Below are positions 1 to 9,099 of a stretch of 64,000 bases of DNA, piece by piece. Position numbers and translations under genes: made by a program. The stretch spans positions 1 through 64,000 of the forward strand of contig JADCRZ010000002.1 of NCBI GenBank assembly GCA_015069695.1. The letters are read 5' to 3'. The notes under the pieces are model-generated. The model was not told where the DNA came from. It saw only the letters and a list, made by a program, of their open reading frames with translations, and did no database searches. Each line of letters opens with the position of its first letter. Positions within the stretch are counted from its first letter, which is position 1. This DNA is from Williamsia sp. (GTDB lineage Bacteria; Bacteroidota; Bacteroidia; Chitinophagales; Chitinophagaceae).

Positions 1-102
1 GCACGCAGTAAAAAGCAGCCGCTTCCAGGTGTGCGCGTACTGGCACAAGCCTTAGAACGATTATTCTACTTGAAGAAAGGTTATCAGGCCGCTTCTCCTT
101 AA
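1..102 (+). CDS. 3' end of an unrecognised gene
   Basis: An open frame enters from the left edge and ends at TAA (100-102), giving 34 residues that end in KKGYQAASP. The tail is basic and could be the C-terminus of a DNA-binding or mobile-element protein, but no family can be assigned from so little sequence. A G-rich stretch follows at 118-139, before the next gene. It is not certain that this frame is coding. Confidence 0.3.
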   Translation, partial: ARSKKQPLPGVRVLAQALERLFYLKKGYQAASP

Positions 103-264
103 AACCCCTACAAGATTAGGAGGGGTAGGGGGACTACGACGCCATGAATTTGAGTTATGCATTTCACGTACATGCTCTTTCCAAAAACACACAACAAAAT
201 TCAAATCAGTATTCGTTCACGGCTAAGGTCTACCTGTTATTTCACAGGGTTAACAGGAATCAAT

Positions 265-3200
265 ATGATGAGCCGTTGCTTTGTCTTTTTACTTCTGCTG
301 AATTTATTGTCTTCCTGCAGGGAACAAAAAAAATTATTTCAAAAACTGTCAGCTGATGAAACAGGGATCGACTTCACCAATACCATCACGGAAGACAAAG
401 CACACAATGTTTTTACTTATCAGTATTACTACAACGGGAATGGCGTAGCTGTAGGGGATGTAAACGGGGATGGATTGACAGATTTATTTTTTACAGGCAA
501 TCAAACCCCTTCCAAACTTTACCTGAACAAAGGAAATTTTCAGTTCAAGGATGTGACCGACCCCGCAGGTGTGGGCGGAAAAAAAGCCTGGCGCACCGGG
601 GCCAACATGGCAGACGTGAATGGAGACGGGCTGCTGGATATTTATGTGTGCTACTCCGGGGCCGGCACCGACCAGGACAGGGCCAACCAGCTGTTTATCA
701 ACCAGGGCGTAAATAAAGATGGCATTCCCGTGTTTGCGGAAAAGGCTGCAGCATACGGCCTGGATGCCGAAGGAACTTATACCAGCCAGTCTGCCTTCTT
801 TGATTACGACAGGGATGGCGATCTGGATATGTTCCTGCTCAACCACGCCGATGGTTTTTATTCCCCCTTCTTCAATACCAGGCGGCTCCGGACGCTCCGG
901 CATCCCCGTTTCGGCAACAGGCTGTACCGCAATGATGACGGGCATTTCACGGATGTAAGCACGCCAGCCGGCATACTCGGCGGCGGGATCAATTTCGGGT
1001 TGGGAATAGCTGTCAGCGATCTGAATAGCGATGGATGGCCTGATATACTGGTCAGCAATGATTTTCACGAACAGGACTTTTGCTATATAAACAACCGGGA
1101 TGGTACTTTCAAAGAAGTTTGCCAGCAAGTGATGGGGCACATGAGCCGGAATACCATGGGGATGGACATCGCAGATTACAACAACGACCTGCTGCCTGAT
1201 ATTGTAACGCTGGACATGCTGCCCGAAACCAACTACCGCCAGAAAATCTTGCAGGGGCCGGATGAGTATGATAAATACAGGCTGATGGTAGACAGCGGTT
1301 ACGGCAATCAATACAACCGCAACATGCTGCAGCTGCACAGGGGGTTTACGGCGGAAGGCCTGCCTGTGTTCAGCGAGATCGGACAGCTGGCCGGCATATC
1401 CAATACCGACTGGAGCTGGGCCGCCCTGCTGGCTGATTTTGACAACGACGGCCAAAAAGACTTGTTTGTAACAAACGGCTATCTGCGGGAATCCACCAAT
1501 CTTGATTTTATCAAATACAACGTGCAGGAAGCACTGGCAGAAGCCCGCAGGCGGGGACTGGACATCTCTACCCGCGAAAGCTATGAACGCAACATGCCCT
1601 TGTATGAGCTGGTCAGGAAAATGCCTTCCACCAAGCTGGCGAATTACATGTTTCACAACAGGGGAAACTTAACCTTTTCCAATGAAAGCAGGAACTGGGG
1701 CCTGGATGAGCCCGGTGTAAGCAGCGGCGCATCTTATGCCGACCTGGACAATGACGGCGACCTGGACCTGATTGTTTGCAACAACGACGATCCTGTATGG
1801 CTGTATAAGAACAACGAGAGCGAAACCATTCACCATAATTTTATCAAAGTAAAGCTCAAAGGCGGGCAGAAAAACCCTTTTGGTATCGGCGCAAGGGTCG
1901 TTGTAATAACCGATAGCAGTTCGCAGCTGCAGGAAATGTACCCGGTCCGGGGTTATCAATCCTCTGTAGATTATATCCTGAACTTTGGCATCGGAAAACA
2001 AAAGGGCATCCGGCAAATAAAGGTCTTTTGGGCCAACGACTCAGCAACCATCGTCAATCATCCCCCCGTAAATACAACCGTTGTCGTCAGCCAGCGTGAG
2101 AGTGTCAGGTTGGATGCTGTGTCTGCCAGCCAGCCCCTGTTGTTTGAGGATGTAAGCAAAGAAAGCGGGATCAGTTTTGTCCAGTCGGAAAATGAGTATG
2201 TAGATTTCAAGCGTGAATTCCTGATTCCCTATGAGCTTTCAAGACAGGGCCCCAGGATGGCCAAGGGTGATGTGAACGGGGATGGGCTGGAAGACATTTA
2301 TATCGGCGGTGCGGCAGAACAAAGCGGGTCACTCTATCTGCAAACAGGGGAAGGCAAGTTTAAAAGGGGAGACCCGCAGCCCTGGCTGGCAGACGCGATC
2401 TATGAAGATGTGGGTTCTGCTTTTTTTGATGCAGACGGTGATGGCGATCTTGACCTGTACGTGGTGAGCGGAGGAAGTGAATGGTCGGGGGCCGTACCGG
2501 GTTTGCAGGATCGTTTGTATCTGAATGACGGAAAGGGACATTTTACGCGGGCTGCTGCTGCCCTTCCCCCTGAAACCTACAGTGGCAGCTGCGTACAAGC
2601 CGCCGACTTCGACGGGGATGGCGACCTTGATTTGTTTGTAGGCGCCAGAACCATTCCGGGTAACTACCCATTCAGTGAAGGCAGTATGTTGCTCAGAAAC
2701 GATGGAGACAAGGCCAGACATGGCGTGCGGTTTACAGATGTAACCAAAAGTATGGCAGGCATGGGCTTGTTCAGGGCAGGCATGGTAACCGATGTGGCAT
2801 GGGCCGATGTAGACAGGGATGGCTGGCCTGATCTGGTGGTAGCAGGTGACTGGATGCCTGTTAAGATATTCCACAATGAAAAGGGAAAAAGCTTTACAGA
2901 TGTTTCTCATAAGACAGGGCTGGATAGTACGAATGGCTGGTGGTGTAAGATCATTCCGGCCGATATTGATAAAGACGGTGATATAGATTTTATCCTGGGC
3001 AACCTGGGCACCAACACCCAGTTTAAAGTAAACAACCAGCAACCCCTGGTTACTTATGCCGGTGACTTTAATGGAGACGGAAAGGTAGACCCTGTTATGA
3101 CCTGGTATGTGCAAGGCGTGAGTTACCCGTTCAACTCCCGGGATGAACTGGTGGAAAAAATGCCGCAGCTAAACAAAAAGTTTTTAAAGTATGCCGACTA

Positions 3201-3639
3201 TGCAAACGCAACCATTCATGATGTGCTCTCGGAAGAGCAGATAGAAAAAGCAGCCAAGTTTTATATTTACACCACACAAACCTCCCTGCTGATCAACAAC
3301 AAGGGAAAGTTTGCGTTGAGGGCCCTGCCATTGGAAGCCCAGTTCAGTGCCAACCAGGCGATCCTTTACAAGGATTTTGATGGCGATGGCAGGGAAGATA
3401 TTTTGCTGGCAGGAAATTTTTATCCTTTCAGGGTGCAGCAGGGCCAGTGCGATGCCGGCATCGGCTGCCTCCTGAAAGGCAATGGCAAGGGGGCATTTTC
3501 TCCGCTCATCCGTTCCCGGTCGGGATTGTTTGTACCGGGTGATGTGCGGGATGCAGTAGAAGTAAACGGGAAAGAGGGCAGCGTGATTGTGGTGTCAAAA
3601 AACAGTGATGCAGTACAGGTCATCAAGAGAAACAGGTAG
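265..3639 (+). CDS. ASPIC/UnbV and FG-GAP (VCBS) repeat lipoprotein
   Basis: The 1124-residue product starts at the first of two adjacent ATGs (265, 268), which places a lipoprotein signal at the N-terminus with a LLSSC lipobox. The frame is open back to 157, but that extension has no export signal. Many calcium-loop repeats of the form DxNxDGxxD are spread through the chain (for example DVNGDGLTD, DFDNDGQKD, DFNGDGKVD), indicating FG-GAP/VCBS beta-propeller blades. An ASPIC/UnbV-type segment lies at about residues 525-605, between two propeller halves. Proteins of this architecture are common beside SusC/SusD systems in Bacteroidetes and are presumed to be surface glycan-associated, but no enzymatic role is established. 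Two GH16 genes follow closely on the same strand, suggesting an operon. Confidence 0.85.
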   Translation: MMSRCFVFLLLLNLLSSCREQKKLFQKLSADETGIDFTNTITEDKAHNVFTYQYYYNGNGVAVGDVNGDGLTDLFFTGNQTPSKLYLNKGNFQFKDVTDPAGVGGKKAWRTGANMADVNGDGLLDIYVCYSGAGTDQDRANQLFINQGVNKDGIPVFAEKAAAYGLDAEGTYTSQSAFFDYDRDGDLDMFLLNHADGFYSPFFNTRRLRTLRHPRFGNRLYRNDDGHFTDVSTPAGILGGGINFGLGIAVSDLNSDGWPDILVSNDFHEQDFCYINNRDGTFKEVCQQVMGHMSRNTMGMDIADYNNDLLPDIVTLDMLPETNYRQKILQGPDEYDKYRLMVDSGYGNQYNRNMLQLHRGFTAEGLPVFSEIGQLAGISNTDWSWAALLADFDNDGQKDLFVTNGYLRESTNLDFIKYNVQEALAEARRRGLDISTRESYERNMPLYELVRKMPSTKLANYMFHNRGNLTFSNESRNWGLDEPGVSSGASYADLDNDGDLDLIVCNNDDPVWLYKNNESETIHHNFIKVKLKGGQKNPFGIGARVVVITDSSSQLQEMYPVRGYQSSVDYILNFGIGKQKGIRQIKVFWANDSATIVNHPPVNTTVVVSQRESVRLDAVSASQPLLFEDVSKESGISFVQSENEYVDFKREFLIPYELSRQGPRMAKGDVNGDGLEDIYIGGAAEQSGSLYLQTGEGKFKRGDPQPWLADAIYEDVGSAFFDADGDGDLDLYVVSGGSEWSGAVPGLQDRLYLNDGKGHFTRAAAALPPETYSGSCVQAADFDGDGDLDLFVGARTIPGNYPFSEGSMLLRNDGDKARHGVRFTDVTKSMAGMGLFRAGMVTDVAWADVDRDGWPDLVVAGDWMPVKIFHNEKGKSFTDVSHKTGLDSTNGWWCKIIPADIDKDGDIDFILGNLGTNTQFKVNNQQPLVTYAGDFNGDGKVDPVMTWYVQGVSYPFNSRDELVEKMPQLNKKFLKYADYANATIHDVLSEEQIEKAAKFYIYTTQTSLLINNKGKFALRALPLEAQFSANQAILYKDFDGDGREDILLAGNFYPFRVQQGQCDAGIGCLLKGNGKGAFSPLIRSRSGLFVPGDVRDAVEVNGKEGSVIVVSKNSDAVQVIKRNR

Positions 3640-3675
3640 TTGCTTTGCAAGCATCGATAAACTTATAAGTGCCAG

Positions 3676-4872
3676 ATGAAAAAGCTAAAAGCAGGATTGG
3701 TTTTTGCGGCGGTAACTGCAGCCTTGTGCTGCGGTAAAGGGAATGATGCAGATAAGCAGCCCCTGCCAGCAATAAGCATTGCGGATAGATCCATGAATGA
3801 AGGAAACGGAGGAACCACAAGCATGGAATTCACGGTAACCTTAAGCAACGCTTATTCGGCACCTGTGAGCGTTCGCTACAGTACGATAGATGGCACTGCC
3901 AAAAGCGGGGAAGACTATACAAGCGTAAGCAGCCAGCTATGTACATGGCAACCCGGTGAAACGCAAAAAAAGATCGCCGTTTCTGTTGTGGCAGATGATG
4001 TTAAAGAAGGCGATGACACTTTTTCTGTACGGCTTTCTTCTCCTGAAAACGGAACCCTTATCCGGCAAACGGCCGTAGGTACGATCCGGAACGATGACAG
4101 CAAGGTCCCGTTTACCAATGCAGGATATGATGCTCCCACATCCTATCCTGGCTACAGCCTGGCCTGGAGCGAAGAGTTCAACGGCAGCGTACTGGACGAC
4201 AAAGTATGGAGCTATGAAAACGGAGACGGGTGCCCAACCCTTTGCGGATGGGGGAACAATGAGCTGGAAAATTATACCAGCAGACCTGATAACCTGTTTT
4301 TTCAGGATGGTAAAATGATCATCGAAGCCAGGCAGGAAACCCTGGGTGGTAAAAATTATACGTCTGCCAGGATCAAGACCCAAGGCAAAAAGGGATTTAA
4401 ATTTGGGCGGATCGATATACGGGCAAAGCTTCCGGCGGGCAAGGGCATCTGGCCGGCCCTGTGGCTGATGCCGCAGGACAATGTATATGGTGTGTGGCCG
4501 AAAAGCGGGGAAATTGATCTGATGGAAGCCATCGGGAGCGAACCAGCCAAAATTTTAGGAACATTGCACTACGGGCCGGGGCCCGGCAGTACAAATATCA
4601 GCAGGAACTATGTGCTGCCTGCCGGTACGTTCAACAACGAGTTCCATGTTTTTTCCATGGAGTGGAAGCAGGACCAGGTAAAACTGTATGTAGACAACAA
4701 TTTGTTTTCAACCGTCAGCAAAGCCGACCTTGGAAACAATGCCTACCCGTACAATGAAACGTTTTACCTGATCGTAAACCTGGCAGTGGGAGGAAACCTG
4801 CCGGGAAGCCCGGATGCTTCTACTTATTTTCCTCAATGGTTTATACTGGATTATATAAGATGGTACCAATAA
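3676..4872 (+). CDS. Calx-beta/GH16 family beta-glucanase-like enzyme
   Basis: This 398-residue exported protein probably hydrolyses beta-1,3 or mixed-linkage glucans, as expected for laminarinase-type GH16 enzymes. The N-terminus is hydrophobic and reaches a CC pair at about residue 18-19, so it may be a lipoprotein, although the lipobox is not canonical. Residues about 32-140 form a Calx-beta-like module (repeated acidic turns such as DDVKEGDDTF). The GH16 domain spans about 152-398 and contains the catalytic signature EIDLMEAIG, with the nucleophile and acid glutamates at 279 and 284 and the helper Asp at 281. It lies 36 bp after the ASPIC/FG-GAP gene and 69 bp before a second GH16 gene. 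Substrate is inferred from family only. Confidence 0.9.
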   Translation: MKKLKAGLVFAAVTAALCCGKGNDADKQPLPAISIADRSMNEGNGGTTSMEFTVTLSNAYSAPVSVRYSTIDGTAKSGEDYTSVSSQLCTWQPGETQKKIAVSVVADDVKEGDDTFSVRLSSPENGTLIRQTAVGTIRNDDSKVPFTNAGYDAPTSYPGYSLAWSEEFNGSVLDDKVWSYENGDGCPTLCGWGNNELENYTSRPDNLFFQDGKMIIEARQETLGGKNYTSARIKTQGKKGFKFGRIDIRAKLPAGKGIWPALWLMPQDNVYGVWPKSGEIDLMEAIGSEPAKILGTLHYGPGPGSTNISRNYVLPAGTFNNEFHVFSMEWKQDQVKLYVDNNLFSTVSKADLGNNAYPYNETFYLIVNLAVGGNLPGSPDASTYFPQWFILDYIRWYQ

Positions 4873-4898
4873 AAGATTCAACAGAGATAACAGGCTGC

Positions 4899-4906
4899 TA
4901 TTTTTG
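4899..4906 (+). promoter_or_regulatory. possible -7 promoter element before the second GH16 gene
   Basis: TATTTTTG fits the Bacteroidetes -7 consensus TAnnTTTG and would place a transcript start about 30 bases before the ATG at 4942. I see no convincing TTTG -33 element at the right spacing, so the second GH16 gene may have its own promoter or may simply be read through from upstream. Confidence 0.3.
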
Positions 4907-4941
4907 AAAAGCTTGTATCTCCTCAACAAAAATCAACTGCC

Positions 4942-5832
4942 ATGAAATGGAGTAAACCCGGAAGCAGATATGCGATTGCCGCAATAGCGGTCCTGACCGT
5001 ATTTGCCCAATGCACCGCAGTAAGAAAAAGCGCAACAGACACCAACTCTTTCAGGATCGTTTTCTTCGATGATTTTTCAGGCAGTACGTTGGACCGCTCC
5101 AAGTGGAACCCGGTCATCACAGGACAGGTCGTTAACAACGAGCAGCAGGCCTATGTCGATTCCTCCGCTACCATTTATCTGGTTAGCCAGAAAGAAGTGG
5201 CCGGCGCAAGAAACGGTGCCCTGGTGATACAGCCCAGGTTCTCACCGGGCTTTGCCACGAAGGAAGGAAAGAAATTTGATTTTATTTCCGGCCGGATAGA
5301 TACGCGCTCCAAAGTTGAGTTCCGCTATGGCACCGTATCTGCGCGGATAAAGCTGTCTGAAGGAGTGGGCTTCTGGCCAGCCTGGTGGATGCTGGGCGTG
5401 GGCCGCTGGCCTGAAACCGGCGAGATCGACATCATGGAATTTATCGGGCAAAAAGAATGGACCAACGCGGCGGTGCATGGCCCGGGTTATTCCGGTAACA
5501 CCCCCTTTGTAAAACGGGATTCCTTTGCCGTAAAAGACCCGGTAACCAACTGGCATATTTATTCGGTAGACTGGGAGCCCACCAGCCTTGTATTCAAGGT
5601 TGATGAAAAAGAGTTTTACCGCGTTACCCGTCCTATGGCAGAGCAATATGGCAAATGGTCTTTTGACAATGCCAAATTCCTGATCCTCAATTTTGCGCTC
5701 GGCGGCGGCTATCCGGGCGGCGTCAACAAAGTAAAAGAACCTTATTTCGGGCTGCCTGCTTCCAGCGTAGAACTGATCAAGCAAGGCAAATGTAAAATGT
5801 GGGTAGATTGGGTGCGGGTAACGCAGCCCTGA
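4942..5832 (+). CDS. GH16 family glycoside hydrolase lipoprotein
   Basis: This 296-residue enzyme is a compact GH16 hydrolase with an N-terminal lipoprotein signal (FAQC, Cys at about residue 24). The active-site signature EIDIMEFIG places the catalytic glutamates at 161 and 166 and the central Asp at 163; the surrounding FWPAWWMLG is typical of the beta-jelly-roll substrate cleft. It lacks the Calx-beta module of its neighbour. Two unequal GH16 paralogs in tandem suggest complementary action on one beta-glucan, for example an endo-enzyme on long chains and a second on shorter or branched ones; this division of labour is inference. The gene ends at a strong hairpin shared with the convergent M56 gene. 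Confidence 0.9.
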   Translation: MKWSKPGSRYAIAAIAVLTVFAQCTAVRKSATDTNSFRIVFFDDFSGSTLDRSKWNPVITGQVVNNEQQAYVDSSATIYLVSQKEVAGARNGALVIQPRFSPGFATKEGKKFDFISGRIDTRSKVEFRYGTVSARIKLSEGVGFWPAWWMLGVGRWPETGEIDIMEFIGQKEWTNAAVHGPGYSGNTPFVKRDSFAVKDPVTNWHIYSVDWEPTSLVFKVDEKEFYRVTRPMAEQYGKWSFDNAKFLILNFALGGGYPGGVNKVKEPYFGLPASSVELIKQGKCKMWVDWVRVTQP

Positions 5833-5844
5833 CCAGTTCATGCA

Positions 5845-5881
5845 CCCTGATGCAGTAAGAAAGTCGTTTACTGCATCAGGG
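5845..5881. terminator. bidirectional hairpin terminator
   Basis: A perfect 14-bp stem (5845-5858 with 5868-5881) and a 9-base loop lie between the 3' ends of the convergent GH16 and M56 genes. It probably terminates transcription from both sides; there is no long T-tract. Confidence 0.7.
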
Positions 5882-5900
5882 GCCTCATTCCCGGCCAATC

Positions 5901-7316
5901 TTATTTATTCTTCCTGGGAACCCAGAGCGTCGTCATCACATACTCTTTTCTGTTTTCATTCGCCTGCTTCAGGTAAGTGTTGTAGCCTTCGGTTGTCATC
6001 AGATCAACCTGGTAGAAATGTTTTCCGTAATTGACAGTATTCTTTCCCAGCTTGCTGATAAATACATGGGCAAAATCTGTATTCTTATGGTTGTTCAGCT
6101 GGGTGTTGTTTGTCCGTTTGCCATCTATCCAAAGTCCATATACCTTCCCGTTCTTCCAGGATGTTATTTGTTGTTCGGTCGGTACAATGCGGGAAAAGGG
6201 CGGACCATTGCGCATGAACTGGATGGTTTGTGCTCCTTGTTGTTCTTTGCTCATAGACAAGAAGAGGGTCTGGAGCCTGTTTCTGTCTTCGTCTGACAGC
6301 TTCCCCAGATCCCGGCGGTCTTTTTCATGGATGGTTTTGTCAGATATCCTTTTATACTCATCAAGCATTTCCTGGGAAACTCCTTGCTGCGTAGAAGGAA
6401 CCGGCGGCCGGTTTGGTTTTGGCGCCCGTACTGTGTCCTGTGAATGGGTTTTTAAGCTGAACAGGAGAAGGGATGCGGCAAAGGCAGGAACAACAGCCAG
6501 TTGCCTGTACAGGGTTCTTTTTAGGGAAGTTTGTTTTGATAGCATGATGAGTCTTTTTTTTGTGATGGAATAGTTGAGTGGACTTGTAAGAAAATTGGTT
6601 GCCTGTTTTTGTGCCTGCTCAAGCAACAGGTATTGATAGCCGGCGGTATCATGAAAGGCATTGATGACCTGCTCGTCGGCCAGAAATTCATGGTTTAACT
6701 GGATCGCCTTTTTGTAGAAGTACAGGCAGGGGTTGAACCAGCAGAAAATTTGCAGAATTTCTATCAAGAGAATGTCGGCAGCGTGTTTTTGCTGAACATG
6801 TGACAACTCGTGTACCAGCACTTCCTGCTTGATCTCTCCGCTTTCATAAGCCTGCTTGTTCAGGAAGATATACTGCAGGAAAGAATGCGGCATAGTGTCT
6901 CCGGCAACCAGTACAATCTTTCCTCCCTCAATATGGATCACCGGATTTTTAGCGGCAGTAAGCAGGATCTTGCTTAGGTTGAATAAAAACCGCACAGAAA
7001 GGATGGCTGTAATTGTCAGGTAGATGATTGGAACAATAGATAACAAAGGAGGGTAACCTGGATGATTAGCCGCAGAAGGAGCTTGAACCCTTCCCACCGT
7101 ATACAAGACTCCGGTGTCTATCAGCTCCCTCCCTGCGCCGGGCAAAGCCGGTGCATAAGAATACGGGGAGGTAACAGGAATAACAAGGGAGAGCAGCAGA
7201 CTTGACAAGAGATAGAACCTGTTGAACCGGAAGCCCTTTTCTTTTTCAAGGAAGACCTTGTAAACAAACATGAACAAGGCTGAACACAGGATCAGTTTTA
7301 TGATATAGGTTGTCAT
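5901..7316 (-). CDS. M56 family (BlaR1/MecR1-like) membrane metallopeptidase
   Basis: The 471-residue product is a membrane-embedded zinc peptidase. Hydrophobic segments lie near residues 5-22, 35-50, 92-112 and 180-200, and the HExxH zinc site is HELSH at 169-173 with a downstream Glu in the NHEFLADE segment. In the BlaR1/MecR1 family this peptidase responds to a signal and leads to cleavage of a cognate BlaI repressor. Here there is no C-terminal penicillin-binding sensor domain. The tail after about residue 310 is soluble and unassigned, so the signal need not be a beta-lactam. Its ATG overlaps the stop codon of the BlaI-type gene by 4 bp, indicating translational coupling. Confidence 0.85.
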   Translation of the reverse strand: MTTYIIKLILCSALFMFVYKVFLEKEKGFRFNRFYLLSSLLLSLVIPVTSPYSYAPALPGAGRELIDTGVLYTVGRVQAPSAANHPGYPPLLSIVPIIYLTITAILSVRFLFNLSKILLTAAKNPVIHIEGGKIVLVAGDTMPHSFLQYIFLNKQAYESGEIKQEVLVHELSHVQQKHAADILLIEILQIFCWFNPCLYFYKKAIQLNHEFLADEQVINAFHDTAGYQYLLLEQAQKQATNFLTSPLNYSITKKRLIMLSKQTSLKRTLYRQLAVVPAFAASLLLFSLKTHSQDTVRAPKPNRPPVPSTQQGVSQEMLDEYKRISDKTIHEKDRRDLGKLSDEDRNRLQTLFLSMSKEQQGAQTIQFMRNGPPFSRIVPTEQQITSWKNGKVYGLWIDGKRTNNTQLNNHKNTDFAHVFISKLGKNTVNYGKHFYQVDLMTTEGYNTYLKQANENRKEYVMTTLWVPRKNK

Positions 7317-7684
7317 TTTTTCTTCTTTTTGATTTCCTGGTCAACAATTTTCTTCAGCTCTTCCAGCTCTGCCGCTGTCAGGTTGGTAGCTGTTGTAAAG
7401 AAAGAAGCAAACTGTGCAGGAGAGTTGTTGAAAAAATCTTTGATCATTCCCTTTACATGCTTTGAAAAATAATCTGCCTTTTTCACCAGCGGGTAATATT
7501 GCCTTGAATTGCCAAACAGGGTGTAAGCCACAAAGCCTTTGTCCTGCATCCTTTTCAGCAGGGTGGCAAGGGTGGTAGTGGCAGGCTTGGGATCAGGATA
7601 CCCATCGATCAGGTCTTTCATAAAAACTTTTTCCTGCCGCCAGATCAGCTCCATCAGCTGTTCTTCTGCTTTTGAGAGTTTCAT
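7313..7684 (-). CDS. BlaI/MecI/CopY family repressor
   Basis: This 123-residue winged-helix protein has the family features LSKAEEQLMELIW at the N-terminus, the recognition-helix segment TTTLATLLKRMQDKGF, and a C-terminal dimerisation region ending in lysines. It should bind TACA-N2-TGTA palindromes and repress its own operon until proteolysed through the M56 partner encoded next. A matching palindrome lies 22 bp upstream of the ATG, on top of a promoter. Such pairs are widespread in Bacteroidetes, often without any beta-lactamase, and none is visible here. Confidence 0.92.
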   Translation of the reverse strand: MKLSKAEEQLMELIWRQEKVFMKDLIDGYPDPKPATTTLATLLKRMQDKGFVAYTLFGNSRQYYPLVKKADYFSKHVKGMIKDFFNNSPAQFASFFTTATNLTAAELEELKKIVDQEIKKKKK

Positions 7685-7705
7685 GTTCTACAATCATTTA
7701 GTTTG

Positions 7706-7721
7706 CTCTACAAATGTAGAG
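7706..7721. promoter_or_regulatory. BlaI-type operator
   Basis: CTCTACA-N2-TGTAGAG is a perfect 7-bp inverted repeat that contains the TACA-N2-TGTA core known for BlaI/MecI operators. It overlaps the -7 element of the promoter reading into the repressor gene, which is the expected geometry for autorepression. Confidence 0.75.
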
Positions 7722-7741
7722 TTTTGTTTTAAGCAGACAAA
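7711..7741 (-). promoter_or_regulatory. Bacteroidetes promoter of the blaI-M56 operon
   Basis: On the minus strand TTTG (7741-7738), a 19-base spacer and TACATTTG (7718-7711) match the Bacteroidetes consensus TTTG-N(about 19)-TAnnTTTG. The transcript would start about 20 bases before the repressor ATG at 7684. This is the clearest promoter in the window. Confidence 0.75.
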
Positions 7742-7790
7742 TCTTTTTTCCAGTTTCAGATCCCAAGTGAATTCAGTGGTATGACTTTCT

Positions 7791-7808
7791 ATGTTCCGCT
7801 AGGAACAT
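7791..7808. repeat. palindromic repeat, copy 1 (REP-like)
   Basis: ATGTTCC-GCTA-GGAACAT forms a 7-bp stem with a 4-base loop. A second copy at 9225-9242 has the same arms but the loop as its reverse complement, and the 25 bases downstream of both are similar (AGGAYAC followed by CTGCTAA). Together they bracket the sialidase-like gene. Confidence 0.7.
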
Positions 7809-7881
7809 AGGATACTATACTGCTAACTCCATTTAGGACAGGTCATTGTAAAAGATCAATATTTTGAGTAGTTTACATGTC

Positions 7882-9072
7882 ATGAAAACAAGCGCAGGTT
7901 TGTTCCATCTATTTCTGCTGCTCCTTTTCACGAAGGGAGATCTGATACCTACAGGGCAGACACCAGAAACCTGCTTACCGGTGCGCTTTCAGAAAACCCC
8001 GGTCATTAATTGGGACAGCACTTCCTTGCGGCGCATTTCTCCTGCGGGCCGGCCTTCTTTTTACCCCCGGATGCTGCAGTTGCACGATGGTAGCCTGTTA
8101 ACCGCATACGCTTCTGCCGGCAGTATCATGGGCAGCAAAAGCTACGACGGAGGAAGAGCCTGGTCACAGCCCTTTGTGATCGCTCCACGGGAAGAGGGCG
8201 TGAACCTGGATACGCCTGACTTGCTGCAGCTGCAGAACGGGCGCTTGTTGCTCTGTTATGGTACGCGGCCACAAGGTGCGCTGAGAGGCACACCGGACAC
8301 TTCCAGAAGATTTGAGATCCGGGTGCTGCAAAGTGCCGATGATGGACAAACCTGGGAAGGAACAAAAACATTGTACAAAGCCGGTTCGTCGTTTAAGGAT
8401 GGGTGTTGGGAGCCATCCATGGTTCAGCTGCCCAATGGGGAAGTGCAGCTCTTTTTTGCCAATGAAGGCCCTTACACCCAGTCAAATGAACAGGATATTT
8501 CCCTGTTCCGCTCGCCTGACCAGGGCGCTTCCTGGCCGGCCCTGCCGCAGATCATCAGCTTCAGAAAGGGAAGCCGTGATGGCATGCCGGTACCGGTCTG
8601 GTTAAAAGGGGAAAACAGATTGGCGGTTGCCATTGAAGACCCTGGGCATCAGAATTTCAAGCCGTATATTATCCATTCCGCTGCAAATGGCAGCTGGACA
8701 AAGCCGGTTGGGGGAGATGACCCGCAAAGAAGTTATGCCCTTGCTACCCCCATCGAAGATTCCATCTACGCCGGGGCTCCTTACCTGCGGCAGCTTTCAA
8801 CCGGAGAAACCATCCTGTCTTACCAATCAACCAGAGGCCGGATAAAAAACAAGGACAACAACGCGATCATGCGGGTAGCCATCGGGGACAGGATGGCCAA
8901 AGGCTTTAAAGAAGTGGCAGCCCCCTTTGCCGTGCCGGAAGGCTACCAGGCATTGTGGAGTTCCCTGTGTGTGCTGCGCGAAGACACCATAGTGGCGGTA
9001 ACTTCCACCAATCTTTTCTCCAGGGAAAGACCGGAGATTTGGATGATCAAGGGAACTGTAAGCTACAAGTAG
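7882..9072 (+). CDS. sialidase-like six-bladed beta-propeller hydrolase (BNR/Asp-box)
   Basis: I chose the ATG at 7882 rather than the TTG at 7864, because it gives a 396-residue protein beginning directly with a signal peptide. Three Asp-box motifs are visible (SYDGGRAWS, SADDGQTWEG, SPDQGASWP), and the N-terminal block RPSFYPRMLQLHDGSLLTAY is typical of exo-acting sialidase/GH93-like propellers that cleave terminal sugars. I do not see a clear full sialidase arginine triad with the canonical FRIP start, so an exo-arabinanase-like or uncharacterised exo-hydrolase is as likely as a true sialidase. It stands alone between palindromic repeats, divergent from the BlaI operon. Confidence 0.75.
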   Translation: MKTSAGLFHLFLLLLFTKGDLIPTGQTPETCLPVRFQKTPVINWDSTSLRRISPAGRPSFYPRMLQLHDGSLLTAYASAGSIMGSKSYDGGRAWSQPFVIAPREEGVNLDTPDLLQLQNGRLLLCYGTRPQGALRGTPDTSRRFEIRVLQSADDGQTWEGTKTLYKAGSSFKDGCWEPSMVQLPNGEVQLFFANEGPYTQSNEQDISLFRSPDQGASWPALPQIISFRKGSRDGMPVPVWLKGENRLAVAIEDPGHQNFKPYIIHSAANGSWTKPVGGDDPQRSYALATPIEDSIYAGAPYLRQLSTGETILSYQSTRGRIKNKDNNAIMRVAIGDRMAKGFKEVAAPFAVPEGYQALWSSLCVLREDTIVAVTSTNLFSRERPEIWMIKGTVSYK

Positions 9073-9099
9073 CGTGTTGCGGAGACTCCCCTGAAAAGT

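Noticed and set aside
157-264. Upstream start of the ASPIC/FG-GAP protein
   Set aside because: The 36 added residues place the lipoprotein signal internally, so the ATG at 265 is preferred.
484-1656. Long minus-strand open frame antisense to the ASPIC/FG-GAP gene
   Set aside because: It mirrors the repetitive Asp/Gly codons of the real gene and encodes no recognisable domain.
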